DNA from: CAYGDT01 sp964348745
GTDB lineage: Bacteria > Patescibacteriota > Gracilibacteria > Peribacterales > Peribacteraceae
DNA: 36,030 nucleotides
NCBI GenBank assembly: GCA_964348745.1
Contig: CAYGDT010000003.1
Span: forward strand, 1-36,030
Direction of reading: 5' to 3'
Shown: positions 30,421 to 36,030 of the stretch, in pieces
Position numbering within the stretch: the stretch's first letter is position 1
Layout: each line of letters begins with the position of its first letter
Notes under the pieces: generated by a model
What the model saw: the letters and a program-made list of their open reading frames with translations, nothing else
Database searches by the model: none
What the model was told of the DNA's origin: nothing
Translations under genes and position numbers: made by a program

Positions 30421-31470
30421 ATGGCTTTGATCGGTATCGATTGCCGCTTTGCGGCTGTACAGGCAGGACTGGGCACGTACACGAGAAACTTGGTTCCTTC
30501 GCTCGTTGCTCAATTGGCACCTCATAGTTGTATGCTCTTTGTGCGCAATAGAAATGAACCCTGGCTTGATTCCATACCTGCAAAGACGAGCGTCATTGAA
30601 TGTTCAGCCGAGCAATATTCCATTGCAGAGCAGATTCATTTTCCAATCATCATTAAAAATTCAGGCATCGATTTTCTTTTTACGCCGCACTTTAATGTCC
30701 CCTACTTCTGCCCTGTGCCGTTTGCCGTGACGATCCATGATCTAATTCTTCATCGATACCCCAATCGTGCATTTTTTTTAAAAAGGTTCGCATATCGCAT
30801 GATTATCGGACGTGCTATAAAGAATGCTGAGGCGATCATCGCCGTCAGTGATTTCACAGCAGGAGAACTCAGCGATGTGTATGGTGATCAAATGAAGGAC
30901 AAGGTGACTGTTGTGATAGAGGGTCTCGATCCACTATTTCGGCGTTGCAGTCAAAGCGAATGCGCAGAAGTCCTGGATCGGTATGATTTAAAGTCGGGTT
31001 ATCTGCTTTATGTGGGCAATGCAAAAGAGCACAAGAACCTTTCGCTCTTGCTTTCCGCCCATAAGGAAACTCCCGGACTACCCGAACTCGTACTCGTTTG
31101 TAGTGGAAAGGAATGCGCAGCACTGAAACTGCATACGGGCACCCGTTTACTCTCAAACGTGCCTGAAGCAGATCTCCCCGCAATATTCTCCTGCGCACGT
31201 TGTTTCGTAACTCCGTCACTCTACGAGGGATTTTGCTTACCTGTTCTGGAAGCTCGTGCATGCGGTCTTCCTGTCATCGCTATCAATGGAAGCGCTCTTC
31301 CGGAAGTAGCAGGAAGGCACGCCTGTCTCATAGAACCAACACCTTCAGCAATGCGAACTGCACTTGAGAATTTTCCGCTTGAGGCTGATCCCATTACTGA
31401 GGATATGTCTTGGGTACGAGTAGCCGAGCGGACGGCTGCTATACTCCGTACACATCTCGTTCATGGATAA
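30421..31470 (+). CDS. GT4-family glycosyltransferase
   Basis: 349-residue GT-B enzyme. It begins M-A-L-I-G-I-D-C-R-F-A-A-V-Q-A-G-L-G-T-Y-T-R-N-L, the glycine-rich N-terminal loop of mannosyl/rhamnosyl-type GT4 enzymes. It has H-D-L-I-L-H-R-Y-P, L-Y-V-G-N-A-K-E-H-K-N-L and P-S-L-Y-E-G-F-C-L-P-V-L-E-A-R-A-C-G-L-P-V-I with both Glu of the E-x7-E motif. It resembles the other GT4 gene at 26055 in order of motifs. Substrates unknown. Its 3' end overlaps the DciA-like gene by 8 bp. Confidence 0.9.
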   Translation: MALIGIDCRFAAVQAGLGTYTRNLVPSLVAQLAPHSCMLFVRNRNEPWLDSIPAKTSVIECSAEQYSIAEQIHFPIIIKNSGIDFLFTPHFNVPYFCPVPFAVTIHDLILHRYPNRAFFLKRFAYRMIIGRAIKNAEAIIAVSDFTAGELSDVYGDQMKDKVTVVIEGLDPLFRRCSQSECAEVLDRYDLKSGYLLYVGNAKEHKNLSLLLSAHKETPGLPELVLVCSGKECAALKLHTGTRLLSNVPEADLPAIFSCARCFVTPSLYEGFCLPVLEARACGLPVIAINGSALPEVAGRHACLIEPTPSAMRTALENFPLEADPITEDMSWVRVAERTAAILRTHLVHG

Positions 31471-31765
31471 AGTATCACTCCTGCTCGGCAAGGTTTTGCG
31501 CAAGCGCGGCTTGCAAGATCAGGCAGCTGCTTCGTACGCGGTTTACTTAGCCAACGAATGGCTATGCCTTCATTGCGCCCCTATCGCGAAATCGATTCAA
31601 GCTGTCAGCCTAACGCATTCGATACTATTGATTGAGTCTGACCACGGAATAGCTTCTCAGGAACTCACGGGACGCATCGAGCATCTGCGGGAGTATCTTA
31701 ATACACTCGATGGTGTCTGTATTTCAGAAATTCGGATTATGCGATCAAAAGAATCTGCAATTTGA
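31463..31765 (+). CDS. DciA-like (DUF721) protein
   Basis: 100 residues. The pattern L-L-G-K-V-L-R-K-R-G-L, W-L-C-L-H-C-A-P-I-A-K-S-I-Q-A-V-S-L-T-H-S-I-L-L-I-E-S and Q-E-L-T-G-R-I-E-H-L-R-E-Y-L-N matches DUF721, the fold of DciA, the ancestral loader/operator of the DnaB helicase. The usual Trp and hydrophobic beta core are in place. DnaB is encoded in this same window and no DnaC-type loader is seen, which fits. It overlaps the glycosyltransferase by 8 bp, implying coupled translation. Confidence 0.72.
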   Translation: MDKVSLLLGKVLRKRGLQDQAAASYAVYLANEWLCLHCAPIAKSIQAVSLTHSILLIESDHGIASQELTGRIEHLREYLNTLDGVCISEIRIMRSKESAI

Positions 31766-31777
31766 CCGATTTTGCGC

Positions 31778-31806
31778 TTGCGCCACAGGGACCCTGCCCG
31801 TACACT
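31778..31806 (+). promoter_or_regulatory. rpsP promoter
   Basis: TTGCGC (31778-31783), 17-nt spacer, TACACT (31801-31806). Predicted leader about 32 nt. Confidence 0.48.
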
Positions 31807-31812
31807 CTGGCG

Positions 31813-31830
31813 GCTGATTCTGTAATCAGC
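31813..31830 (+). promoter_or_regulatory. hairpin in the rpsP leader
   Basis: GCTGAT, 6-nt loop, ATCAGC, inside the predicted rpsP leader and 14 nt before the ATG. It could be a protein-binding or attenuation element, or simply chance. Confidence 0.35.
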
Positions 31831-31844
31831 AGCTTTTCATCCAT

Positions 31845-32234
31845 ATGCTTCGCATTCGATTTCAGCGCACTGGCACGAAGAACACCCCTACATATCGTTT
31901 GGTCGTATGTGATAAACGAAGGGCTGCCAAAGGTAAGTCCATTGAAAACCTCGGCGTATATCTGCCCGCTCGCAAGCCTGCAGTGTTGGAAGTAAAACAG
32001 GAGAGGATACAGCACTGGATCTCCCAAGGTGCTCAGCCGACGGATACCGTAGCGCGTGTTTTGATGAAACTTGCAGGATTTAAAAAGCTGGAATCCTTCA
32101 CGCAGCGCTATACTAAGCAGAAAAGCAAAAATCCAGAAGATGTGCCTGCTCCCGTGCCGCAGAAGGCAGAAGTAAAGCCCGAAGCGAAACCTGAGCCAAT
32201 AGATGAAGGTGACAAGGCAGAAGTAGCAGCGTAA
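31845..32234 (+). CDS. rpsP: 30S ribosomal protein S16 with C-terminal extension
   Basis: Small-subunit assembly protein. It begins M-L-R-I-R-F-Q-R-T-G-T-K-N-T-P-T-Y-R-L-V-V and has E-N-L-G-V-Y-L-P and I-Q-H-W-I-S-Q-G-A-Q-P-T-D-T-V, the family signatures. The core ends near residue 85; a tail of about 45 residues rich in Lys, Pro, Glu and Ala follows, longer than in E. coli S16 (82 residues). It is followed 12 bp later by khpA, a common bacterial order. Confidence 0.96.
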   Translation: MLRIRFQRTGTKNTPTYRLVVCDKRRAAKGKSIENLGVYLPARKPAVLEVKQERIQHWISQGAQPTDTVARVLMKLAGFKKLESFTQRYTKQKSKNPEDVPAPVPQKAEVKPEAKPEPIDEGDKAEVAA

Positions 32235-32246
32235 ACTCTCAATGCA

Positions 32247-32510
32247 ATGAGTGACGAAAAGAAATCAGATTTGCCCGGCTACAGCTTTCTTAAGTACGTT
32301 CTTGAGTCGATTGTTGATGATACCGATGAGCTGCAGATTACGCAGCAGGAAGATGACCTCGGCATACTGCTTACAGTCCAAGTTAGCGACAAAGATATGG
32401 GCAAACTGATCGGGAAAAGCGGACAGACCATTAAAGCACTGCGAACGCTACTGAGGATTATTGGCGGAAATACCAATAAACGTGTTAATCTTAAAGTATT
32501 AGAGCCATAG
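32247..32510 (+). CDS. khpA: KH-domain RNA-binding protein KhpA
   Basis: 87-residue single KH domain. The core G-K-L-I-G-K-S-G-Q-T-I-K-A-L-R-T-L-L holds the G-x-x-G loop (G-K-S-G) that contacts RNA. The family (formerly YlqC) forms a heterodimer with KhpB and affects division and mRNA levels in Gram-positives. Position right after rpsP is conserved in many bacteria. No Shine-Dalgarno precedes it. Confidence 0.92.
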   Translation: MSDEKKSDLPGYSFLKYVLESIVDDTDELQITQQEDDLGILLTVQVSDKDMGKLIGKSGQTIKALRTLLRIIGGNTNKRVNLKVLEP

Positions 32511-32532
32511 ATCGCCAAATTCCCCCTTTATT

Positions 32533-32850
32533 ATGCTGAGAGATCTTCTTGAAAACGCAAGTATCCTAGAAATCGTTGCAACGTTCGTTGCACTTGGGCT
32601 GATCGCAGCTTCGATTCTTTGCCTCCTCTATATCATCATAGGGGGAATCACCTTTATTCTTTCTGCAGGGAATGAGGAAAAAATTAAGAAGGCTGTGCAC
32701 ACAATTCGCTTCGCGATTGTCGGTCTCTTCGTCGCATTCTTGGCATTCTTCATCGTTGCCTTCCTCGCGAAGCTGCTCGATATTCCATTTGATCTCAACT
32801 TCTCGCTGATCGTTGATCTCATGAGTCAGATTCTTACTGCGCTCCAATAG
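32533..32850 (+). CDS. small membrane protein, TrbC/VirB2- or pilin-like, tentative
   Basis: 105 residues with two long hydrophobic helices (about 12-42 and 58-86) separated by a short charged loop, S-A-G-N-E-E-K-I-K-K-A-V-H-T-I-R. The pattern helix, G-x-x-x-x-x-x-S-A-G-[ND]-E-E-K-[IV]-K-K-A, helix is frequent in Patescibacteria, where such proteins are compared with VirB2/TrbC pilins; I recall this only as a general resemblance. It lies 22 bp after khpA and ends at a strong terminator. Confidence 0.55.
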   Translation: MLRDLLENASILEIVATFVALGLIAASILCLLYIIIGGITFILSAGNEEKIKKAVHTIRFAIVGLFVAFLAFFIVAFLAKLLDIPFDLNFSLIVDLMSQILTALQ

Positions 32851-32854
32851 GGAA

Positions 32855-32876
32855 AAGCTCTTCATATGAAGAGCTT
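32855..32876. terminator. terminator hairpin between convergent genes
   Basis: Perfect palindrome with 9-bp arms (AAGCTCTTC) and an ATAT loop, followed on the plus strand by a T-rich run (GTTTCATT). It ends the rpsP-khpA unit, and possibly the DUF11 gene from the other side. Confidence 0.7.
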
Positions 32877-32902
32877 GTTTCATTCCCTTCTCTTGGAATT
32901 CA

Positions 32903-34696
32903 TTACGCAAGTTTGATCTGCTTTCTACGCTGCATCATGGTTTGTGCGGCTCCAGCCACTCCGGACAGTCCTAGGAATATCGCATCAAACGCTGCTCCCG
33001 TTGGTGGAAGGTTTGAAATGATTGCTATGTCGGAGGTCTGAATGCGCTGCTCGAGCGAGACGGTATCCATGCCACCACCGCTCACAGTGACAATATTTGG
33101 CACGCTGATACCGTTTGGTGCTCTTCGATCCACTTGTGCGGTGTACTGAACACTCCATACTTGCTCCGGTTCCAACGATGGGATAACCCATGCAATGCTG
33201 TTTGCGCTCATGGTACCTCCTTGGCCACCACTCAGAATCTGCATGTATGGAGAATCCATGCGATCTTCTACCTTCACGGCTGTGAGGGTTCTTCCGGTAA
33301 TATTTCGAAGAGTCACAGTGTATGTTACCTGTTCACCGGGTTGGACTTCCGTGCGATCAGATGTTTTGCTGATCAGCACATCATCCTGACCGGAAACGCC
33401 AATTCCACGTACATTTGTATCAACCGTGGTATAGTCTACCGATTGTGCTCCGTTTACGGCAATTGTGCTTTTCAACCTCGTTCCGATCGGCGCATCACTG
33501 CGCACGCGTCCGGTGACTCGCAATGAGCGTGTTCCATTTGGAGCAACCGTAAGCCCCTTCCAGCGTACATTCGTTCCGGTCCAGTAGCCTCCTTCGCTTG
33601 CGTCGACGAATTCTAGATATGTCGGAAGAGCGTTTTGTAAATCGAGTTCCGTCGCCAATTGATTGGTTTCGTTTTGAAGACCGATATCGTACGTCACAAG
33701 TGAACCAGGAGCCACTTGGTCTAGGTTATCTGTCGTTGTTGCGATGATTGCATCGGGTAGTGCACCTGTATGAATAGTTGTGGTGTCTGATGCTACGGAA
33801 ACTCCGATCGAGGCATGCGTGCGAACCATATAAAATTCAGGAACGTCTTCTTTTATACGGAGTGCGACGCGATATTCTCGAGCGCCGCGCGGTTCAATTG
33901 TTTGAGCATTCCACGTGATCGCCTGACGATTGCTTGCGTATTTTCCATCGATTGCGACTACCTCGGTATCCGTCGGAATTTGAAATCGAAGGTCGAAATC
34001 ACGCATTTGACTGCTTGGGTTCGTTACAGCAATGAGATATTCCAGAACTTCGCCCGGCTGGGCATACTTCTTTCCATCCGTGACGGAAATATCCAGTCTT
34101 GGTGCTGATTGGATATCAATATTATGATCATGTGTAACACGTGTTGTATCAGTTGTTTTCTCCCCTTCGCCGTAGGCCTCCGCAACGAGAAGCAGGCCTT
34201 CCTGAGCACCTGGCTTCACTTCTACCGTCACAGTAAGCTTTCGGAGGTTTCCTGGGTACAGAGTTACATTCTTCCATGAAATCAGTTCGTCATTGCGTGT
34301 AGCATCACCACTTGTTCCTATGAGGTTCGTTTGGTGCGGCATCTGGAAATGCACGTCGATGTTTTCCGGATTCTCACGCTCAGTACGCAGTCCGATAATA
34401 TACGTTAAACTGCCGCTCGGGGTGACAGTTTCCTTGCCATCACTCAATGAAAGAAACAAACCTTGACCAGTCGGACCTTCGCTTTCGTCTTGTAACGAGA
34501 GACACTGCACGTCCTGCGGATAGTCAATCATTCCATCGTGGTCATTATCAATTCCGTCAGCACATTCAGTAAAAATCGCTTCAGCTATGTTGACGGGAAA
34601 TCCAGTGGAGATTGCATGAAGAGTGATAACAGCTATACCGAGCATCGAAGCGATGCCGAGCAGTTTGCCGCGGGTTAGACAACAAGGAAGTTCCAT
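32903..34696 (-). CDS. DUF11-repeat surface protein with LPPTG cell-wall sorting signal
   Basis: 597 residues. A signal peptide or anchor helix (about 11-31) is followed by a calcium-loop-like motif between two cysteines (Cys45, A-D-G-I-D-N-D-H-D-G-M-I-D, Cys65), as in thrombospondin type 3-like repeats. Four DUF11 beta-sandwich repeats follow (about 80-180, 200-305, 315-430, 440-550), each starting with V-x-P-G-[ES]-x-[VL]-x-Y. The C-terminus has L-P-P-T-G (563-567), a hydrophobic helix and R-R-K-Q: a classical sortase substrate. The DUF11 repeats form extracellular stalks. The promoter (TTGACA/TATAGT, 17 nt) and an AAAGG Shine-Dalgarno make this the only clearly leadered gene with a ribosome-binding site here. 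Confidence 0.87.
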   Translation of the reverse strand: MELPCCLTRGKLLGIASMLGIAVITLHAISTGFPVNIAEAIFTECADGIDNDHDGMIDYPQDVQCLSLQDESEGPTGQGLFLSLSDGKETVTPSGSLTYIIGLRTERENPENIDVHFQMPHQTNLIGTSGDATRNDELISWKNVTLYPGNLRKLTVTVEVKPGAQEGLLLVAEAYGEGEKTTDTTRVTHDHNIDIQSAPRLDISVTDGKKYAQPGEVLEYLIAVTNPSSQMRDFDLRFQIPTDTEVVAIDGKYASNRQAITWNAQTIEPRGAREYRVALRIKEDVPEFYMVRTHASIGVSVASDTTTIHTGALPDAIIATTTDNLDQVAPGSLVTYDIGLQNETNQLATELDLQNALPTYLEFVDASEGGYWTGTNVRWKGLTVAPNGTRSLRVTGRVRSDAPIGTRLKSTIAVNGAQSVDYTTVDTNVRGIGVSGQDDVLISKTSDRTEVQPGEQVTYTVTLRNITGRTLTAVKVEDRMDSPYMQILSGGQGGTMSANSIAWVIPSLEPEQVWSVQYTAQVDRRAPNGISVPNIVTVSGGGMDTVSLEQRIQTSDIAIISNLPPTGAAFDAIFLGLSGVAGAAQTMMQRRKQIKLA

Positions 34697-34719
34697 AAGA
34701 CCTTTGGGTAAAGGCGAAT

Positions 34720-34748
34720 ACTATAATGATTTCGTATGTATATGTCAA
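34720..34748 (-). promoter_or_regulatory. promoter and Shine-Dalgarno of the DUF11 gene
   Basis: Minus strand: TTGACA (34748-34743), 17 nt, TATAGT (34725-34720). AAAGG lies 4 nt before the ATG at 34696. The predicted leader is about 18 nt. Confidence 0.65.
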
Positions 34749-34862
34749 GCAATAAGATTTTATCTTAAAACAGGGCTGATAGTAAAACTGACACAGCAAA
34801 CGTGCTCTAATCTCAACATGACATTTTTTTTAAGAGCTTCCTATGGTTACTGTTTACTTTTT

Positions 34863-34871
34863 GGGGGGGGG
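34863..34871 (+). repeat. poly-G tract of nine
   Basis: Nine consecutive G after TTTACTTTTT in the 172-bp gap between the promoter of the DUF11 gene and the end of the ClpP-like gene. A 21-codon frame starts 3 nt after it (34875), without recognisable features. G runs of this length are mutable. Confidence 0.7.
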
Positions 34872-34920
34872 CAGATGAAGGAACTTATCACGGGTCAAAT
34901 GGTAAACGGATATGCCTTTG

Positions 34921-35871
34921 CTATATCAGTTCTGCAATAAGTGCTGTGACACGAGATTGAAACGGTCCATCTAGTTCTACTGAAAGATCATCGTCAGAAT
35001 CATGGATTACACGACAATCAACTCCTTCCTCCCGAAGCCGCCAGACTACTTCGGACATATTGAACATTCTGGAAGTAATTTCTTTCCCTTTTCGTATTGC
35101 TGGCATGTGTGAATTTTTCACGAACGATTTTCTCAAACTATCAAAATCTTCATGTATCGTGAGACCTTTGATTCCTTGGAGTTCCATGCCCGTAGCTGTA
35201 AAATCGCCATCCATGTTGAATCGACTTAAGTCTCCTGATGCCAGATAGTCTAGAGGAGACTGATCAAACATCTCCTGTAATTCCATATTGAATGCGTGAT
35301 CATCAGAAAAGAGCTGGGCGCCTGCGCGTTGCACGAGATTTATTTTTCTGGCCGCCAAAAGCAACGAGAATAATTGTCTCGTGTAGTAGCGCATTAACCG
35401 TAGTATATGTGCGTGATCTGGCTGCTCAATCGTGCTGTTCTCCACTATTTGTCGTCCATGCCAAAGAAATGAGGTATTCCGGAGACAATGCCGTTTGGCA
35501 TTATTGATATTTGCACCAAAAATGTTGGCACCCGCACTCATGACCTTATTTCCGCCGTACAAGTATACTTCTCCTTTGTCGCTCATATCTTGTGCTAACC
35601 CAATCGCCGAATGTTGCGCTGAGTCGTAGCCACCATTGGTATCTAGAAAAATGTGAAGTTTGTTCCCGTTGTTTCTTAGCAAACTCTTCATACGTCCTCT
35701 TTGCTGATTGGAGAGATGTGCAGCCCGATGCAGTTTTTGTGTTTCATGGTGGCTCAACGTATCACTCGCTGTTTCCGGACTCATCGTTCCATATTGTTTC
35801 CATCGTTCGTCATACATTATAAACGCTCCTTCATTCATTAGATCTCCAACAAGAGGGTAAAAGTATTCCAT
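34921..35871 (-). CDS. ClpP-fold serine protease-like protein
   Basis: 316 residues. The middle resembles ClpP/SppA: L-H-I-F-L-D-T-N-G-G (strand and oxyanion Gly-Gly, like the ClpP S-P-G-G), V-M-S-A-G-A-N-I-F with candidate nucleophile Ser112, and N-A-K-R-H-C-L-R-N-T-S-F-L-W-H-G with candidate His138. The Ser-His distance of 26 matches ClpP (Ser98, His123 in mature E. coli ClpP numbering). A 70-residue helical N-terminal part and a C-terminal region of about 150 residues do not look like ClpP. No signal peptide. TTGACA-17-TAAATA, then 6 nt (TAAACT) to the ATG: a strong leaderless promoter. Substrate and partner unfoldase unknown. Confidence 0.65.
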   Translation of the reverse strand: MEYFYPLVGDLMNEGAFIMYDERWKQYGTMSPETASDTLSHHETQKLHRAAHLSNQQRGRMKSLLRNNGNKLHIFLDTNGGYDSAQHSAIGLAQDMSDKGEVYLYGGNKVMSAGANIFGANINNAKRHCLRNTSFLWHGRQIVENSTIEQPDHAHILRLMRYYTRQLFSLLLAARKINLVQRAGAQLFSDDHAFNMELQEMFDQSPLDYLASGDLSRFNMDGDFTATGMELQGIKGLTIHEDFDSLRKSFVKNSHMPAIRKGKEITSRMFNMSEVVWRLREEGVDCRVIHDSDDDLSVELDGPFQSRVTALIAELI

Positions 35872-35877
35872 AGTTTA

Positions 35878-35906
35878 TATTTAAACGCTTTTTTTCTAAA
35901 TGTCAA
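35878..35906 (-). promoter_or_regulatory. promoter of the ClpP-like gene, leaderless spacing
   Basis: Minus strand: TTGACA (35906-35901), exactly 17 nt, TAAATA (35883-35878), exactly 6 nt, ATG 35871. Confidence 0.65.
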
Positions 35907-35969
35907 ATTACTACGTACCAGCTCCCTCTGTATTTGCAGGAGCTATGCTTGTAGTACAACGTCGAATCA

Positions 35970-36030
35970 TGGTGGGCGCCGGGGGATTCGAACCCTCGAC
36001 CCTCTCGGTGTAAACGAGATGCTCTAACCA
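35970..36030 (-). tRNA. tRNA-Val (anticodon TAC), 5' end off the window
   Basis: Minus strand from 36030: D-loop end (GGTTAGAGC), anticodon stem TCTCG/CGAGA around the loop TTTACAC, so the anticodon is TAC, reading Val codons. The T-loop is TTCGAAT, with one A-C mismatch in its stem. The acceptor strand GGCGCCC is followed by A and an encoded CCA at 35972-35970. About 16 nt of the 5' end are missing. Confidence 0.92.

Noticed and set aside
30404..30583. Upstream ATG start for PrmC at 30583
   Set aside because: It would overlap 163 bp of the divergent glycosyltransferase coding region, and the extra 60 residues have no family similarity.
34623..34940. 105-codon plus-strand frame over the DUF11 promoter and poly-G tract
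   Set aside because: Overlaps the signal-peptide end of the DUF11 gene and its promoter in antisense; composition is not protein-like.
9649..35784. Shared M-S-P-E-T string in the 9025 orphan and the ClpP-like protein
   Set aside because: Five residues only, in unlike contexts; taken as coincidence.

Overview
The window is a dense bacterial chromosome segment of about 50% G+C with the standard code (TGA works as a stop). It carries about 40 protein genes and the 3' part of a tRNA-Val. The mix of small single-copy core genes, many lineage-specific orphans, wall-anchored surface proteins and almost no Shine-Dalgarno sequences suggests a member of the Candidate Phyla Radiation (Patescibacteria), perhaps near Peribacteria/Peregrinibacteria. 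That placement is an inference from gene content; no 16S rRNA gene is present to prove it.

Layout. 1-2746: partial pterin-carbinolamine dehydratase, a possible 45-residue ORF, tyrS and an RluD-type pseudouridine synthase. 2764-8296: a membrane FecR/Ig-like protein, a short GspE/PilB-type ATPase, and divergent ftsI (class B PBP with a large insertion). 8305-11511: two orphan genes and glmS. 11628-15772: rpsT-ruvX, a sigma-region-4/HARE-HTH regulator, two exported cysteine-rich proteins, and a short NYN-like ORF. 15784-18698: lipoprotein hydrolase, recA with three operator-like palindromes, and a Nudix hydrolase. 18748-21870: MOSC protein, cold-shock protein, a zinc-finger-like small protein and dnaB. 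21988-25124: mraY, then a gapB-like gap overlapping fbp. 25087-27993: two orphans, a GT4 glycosyltransferase and nadK. 28005-31765: purA, an orphan, prmC, a second GT4 enzyme and a DciA-like gene. 31845-36030: rpsP-khpA, a small membrane protein, a DUF11 protein with an LPPTG sorting signal, a ClpP-fold protein and tRNA-Val.

Functional themes are cell-envelope synthesis (glmS, mraY, ftsI, glycosyltransferases, surface proteins), translation (tyrS, rpsT, rpsP, khpA, prmC), replication and repair (dnaB, dciA-like, recA, ruvX), and an apparently gluconeogenic gap-fbp pair. The most striking non-gene signals are: (1) a -10 hexamer placed 6 (sometimes 8) nt before the start codon in about 15 genes, which predicts leaderless mRNAs; (2) GTGTAC-N4-GTACAC palindromes over the recA promoter and at one other locus, probable SOS boxes; (3) degenerate heptanucleotide tandem repeats in many intergenic regions, several ending right at a start codon; and (4) DnaA-box-like sequences on both sides of dnaB.
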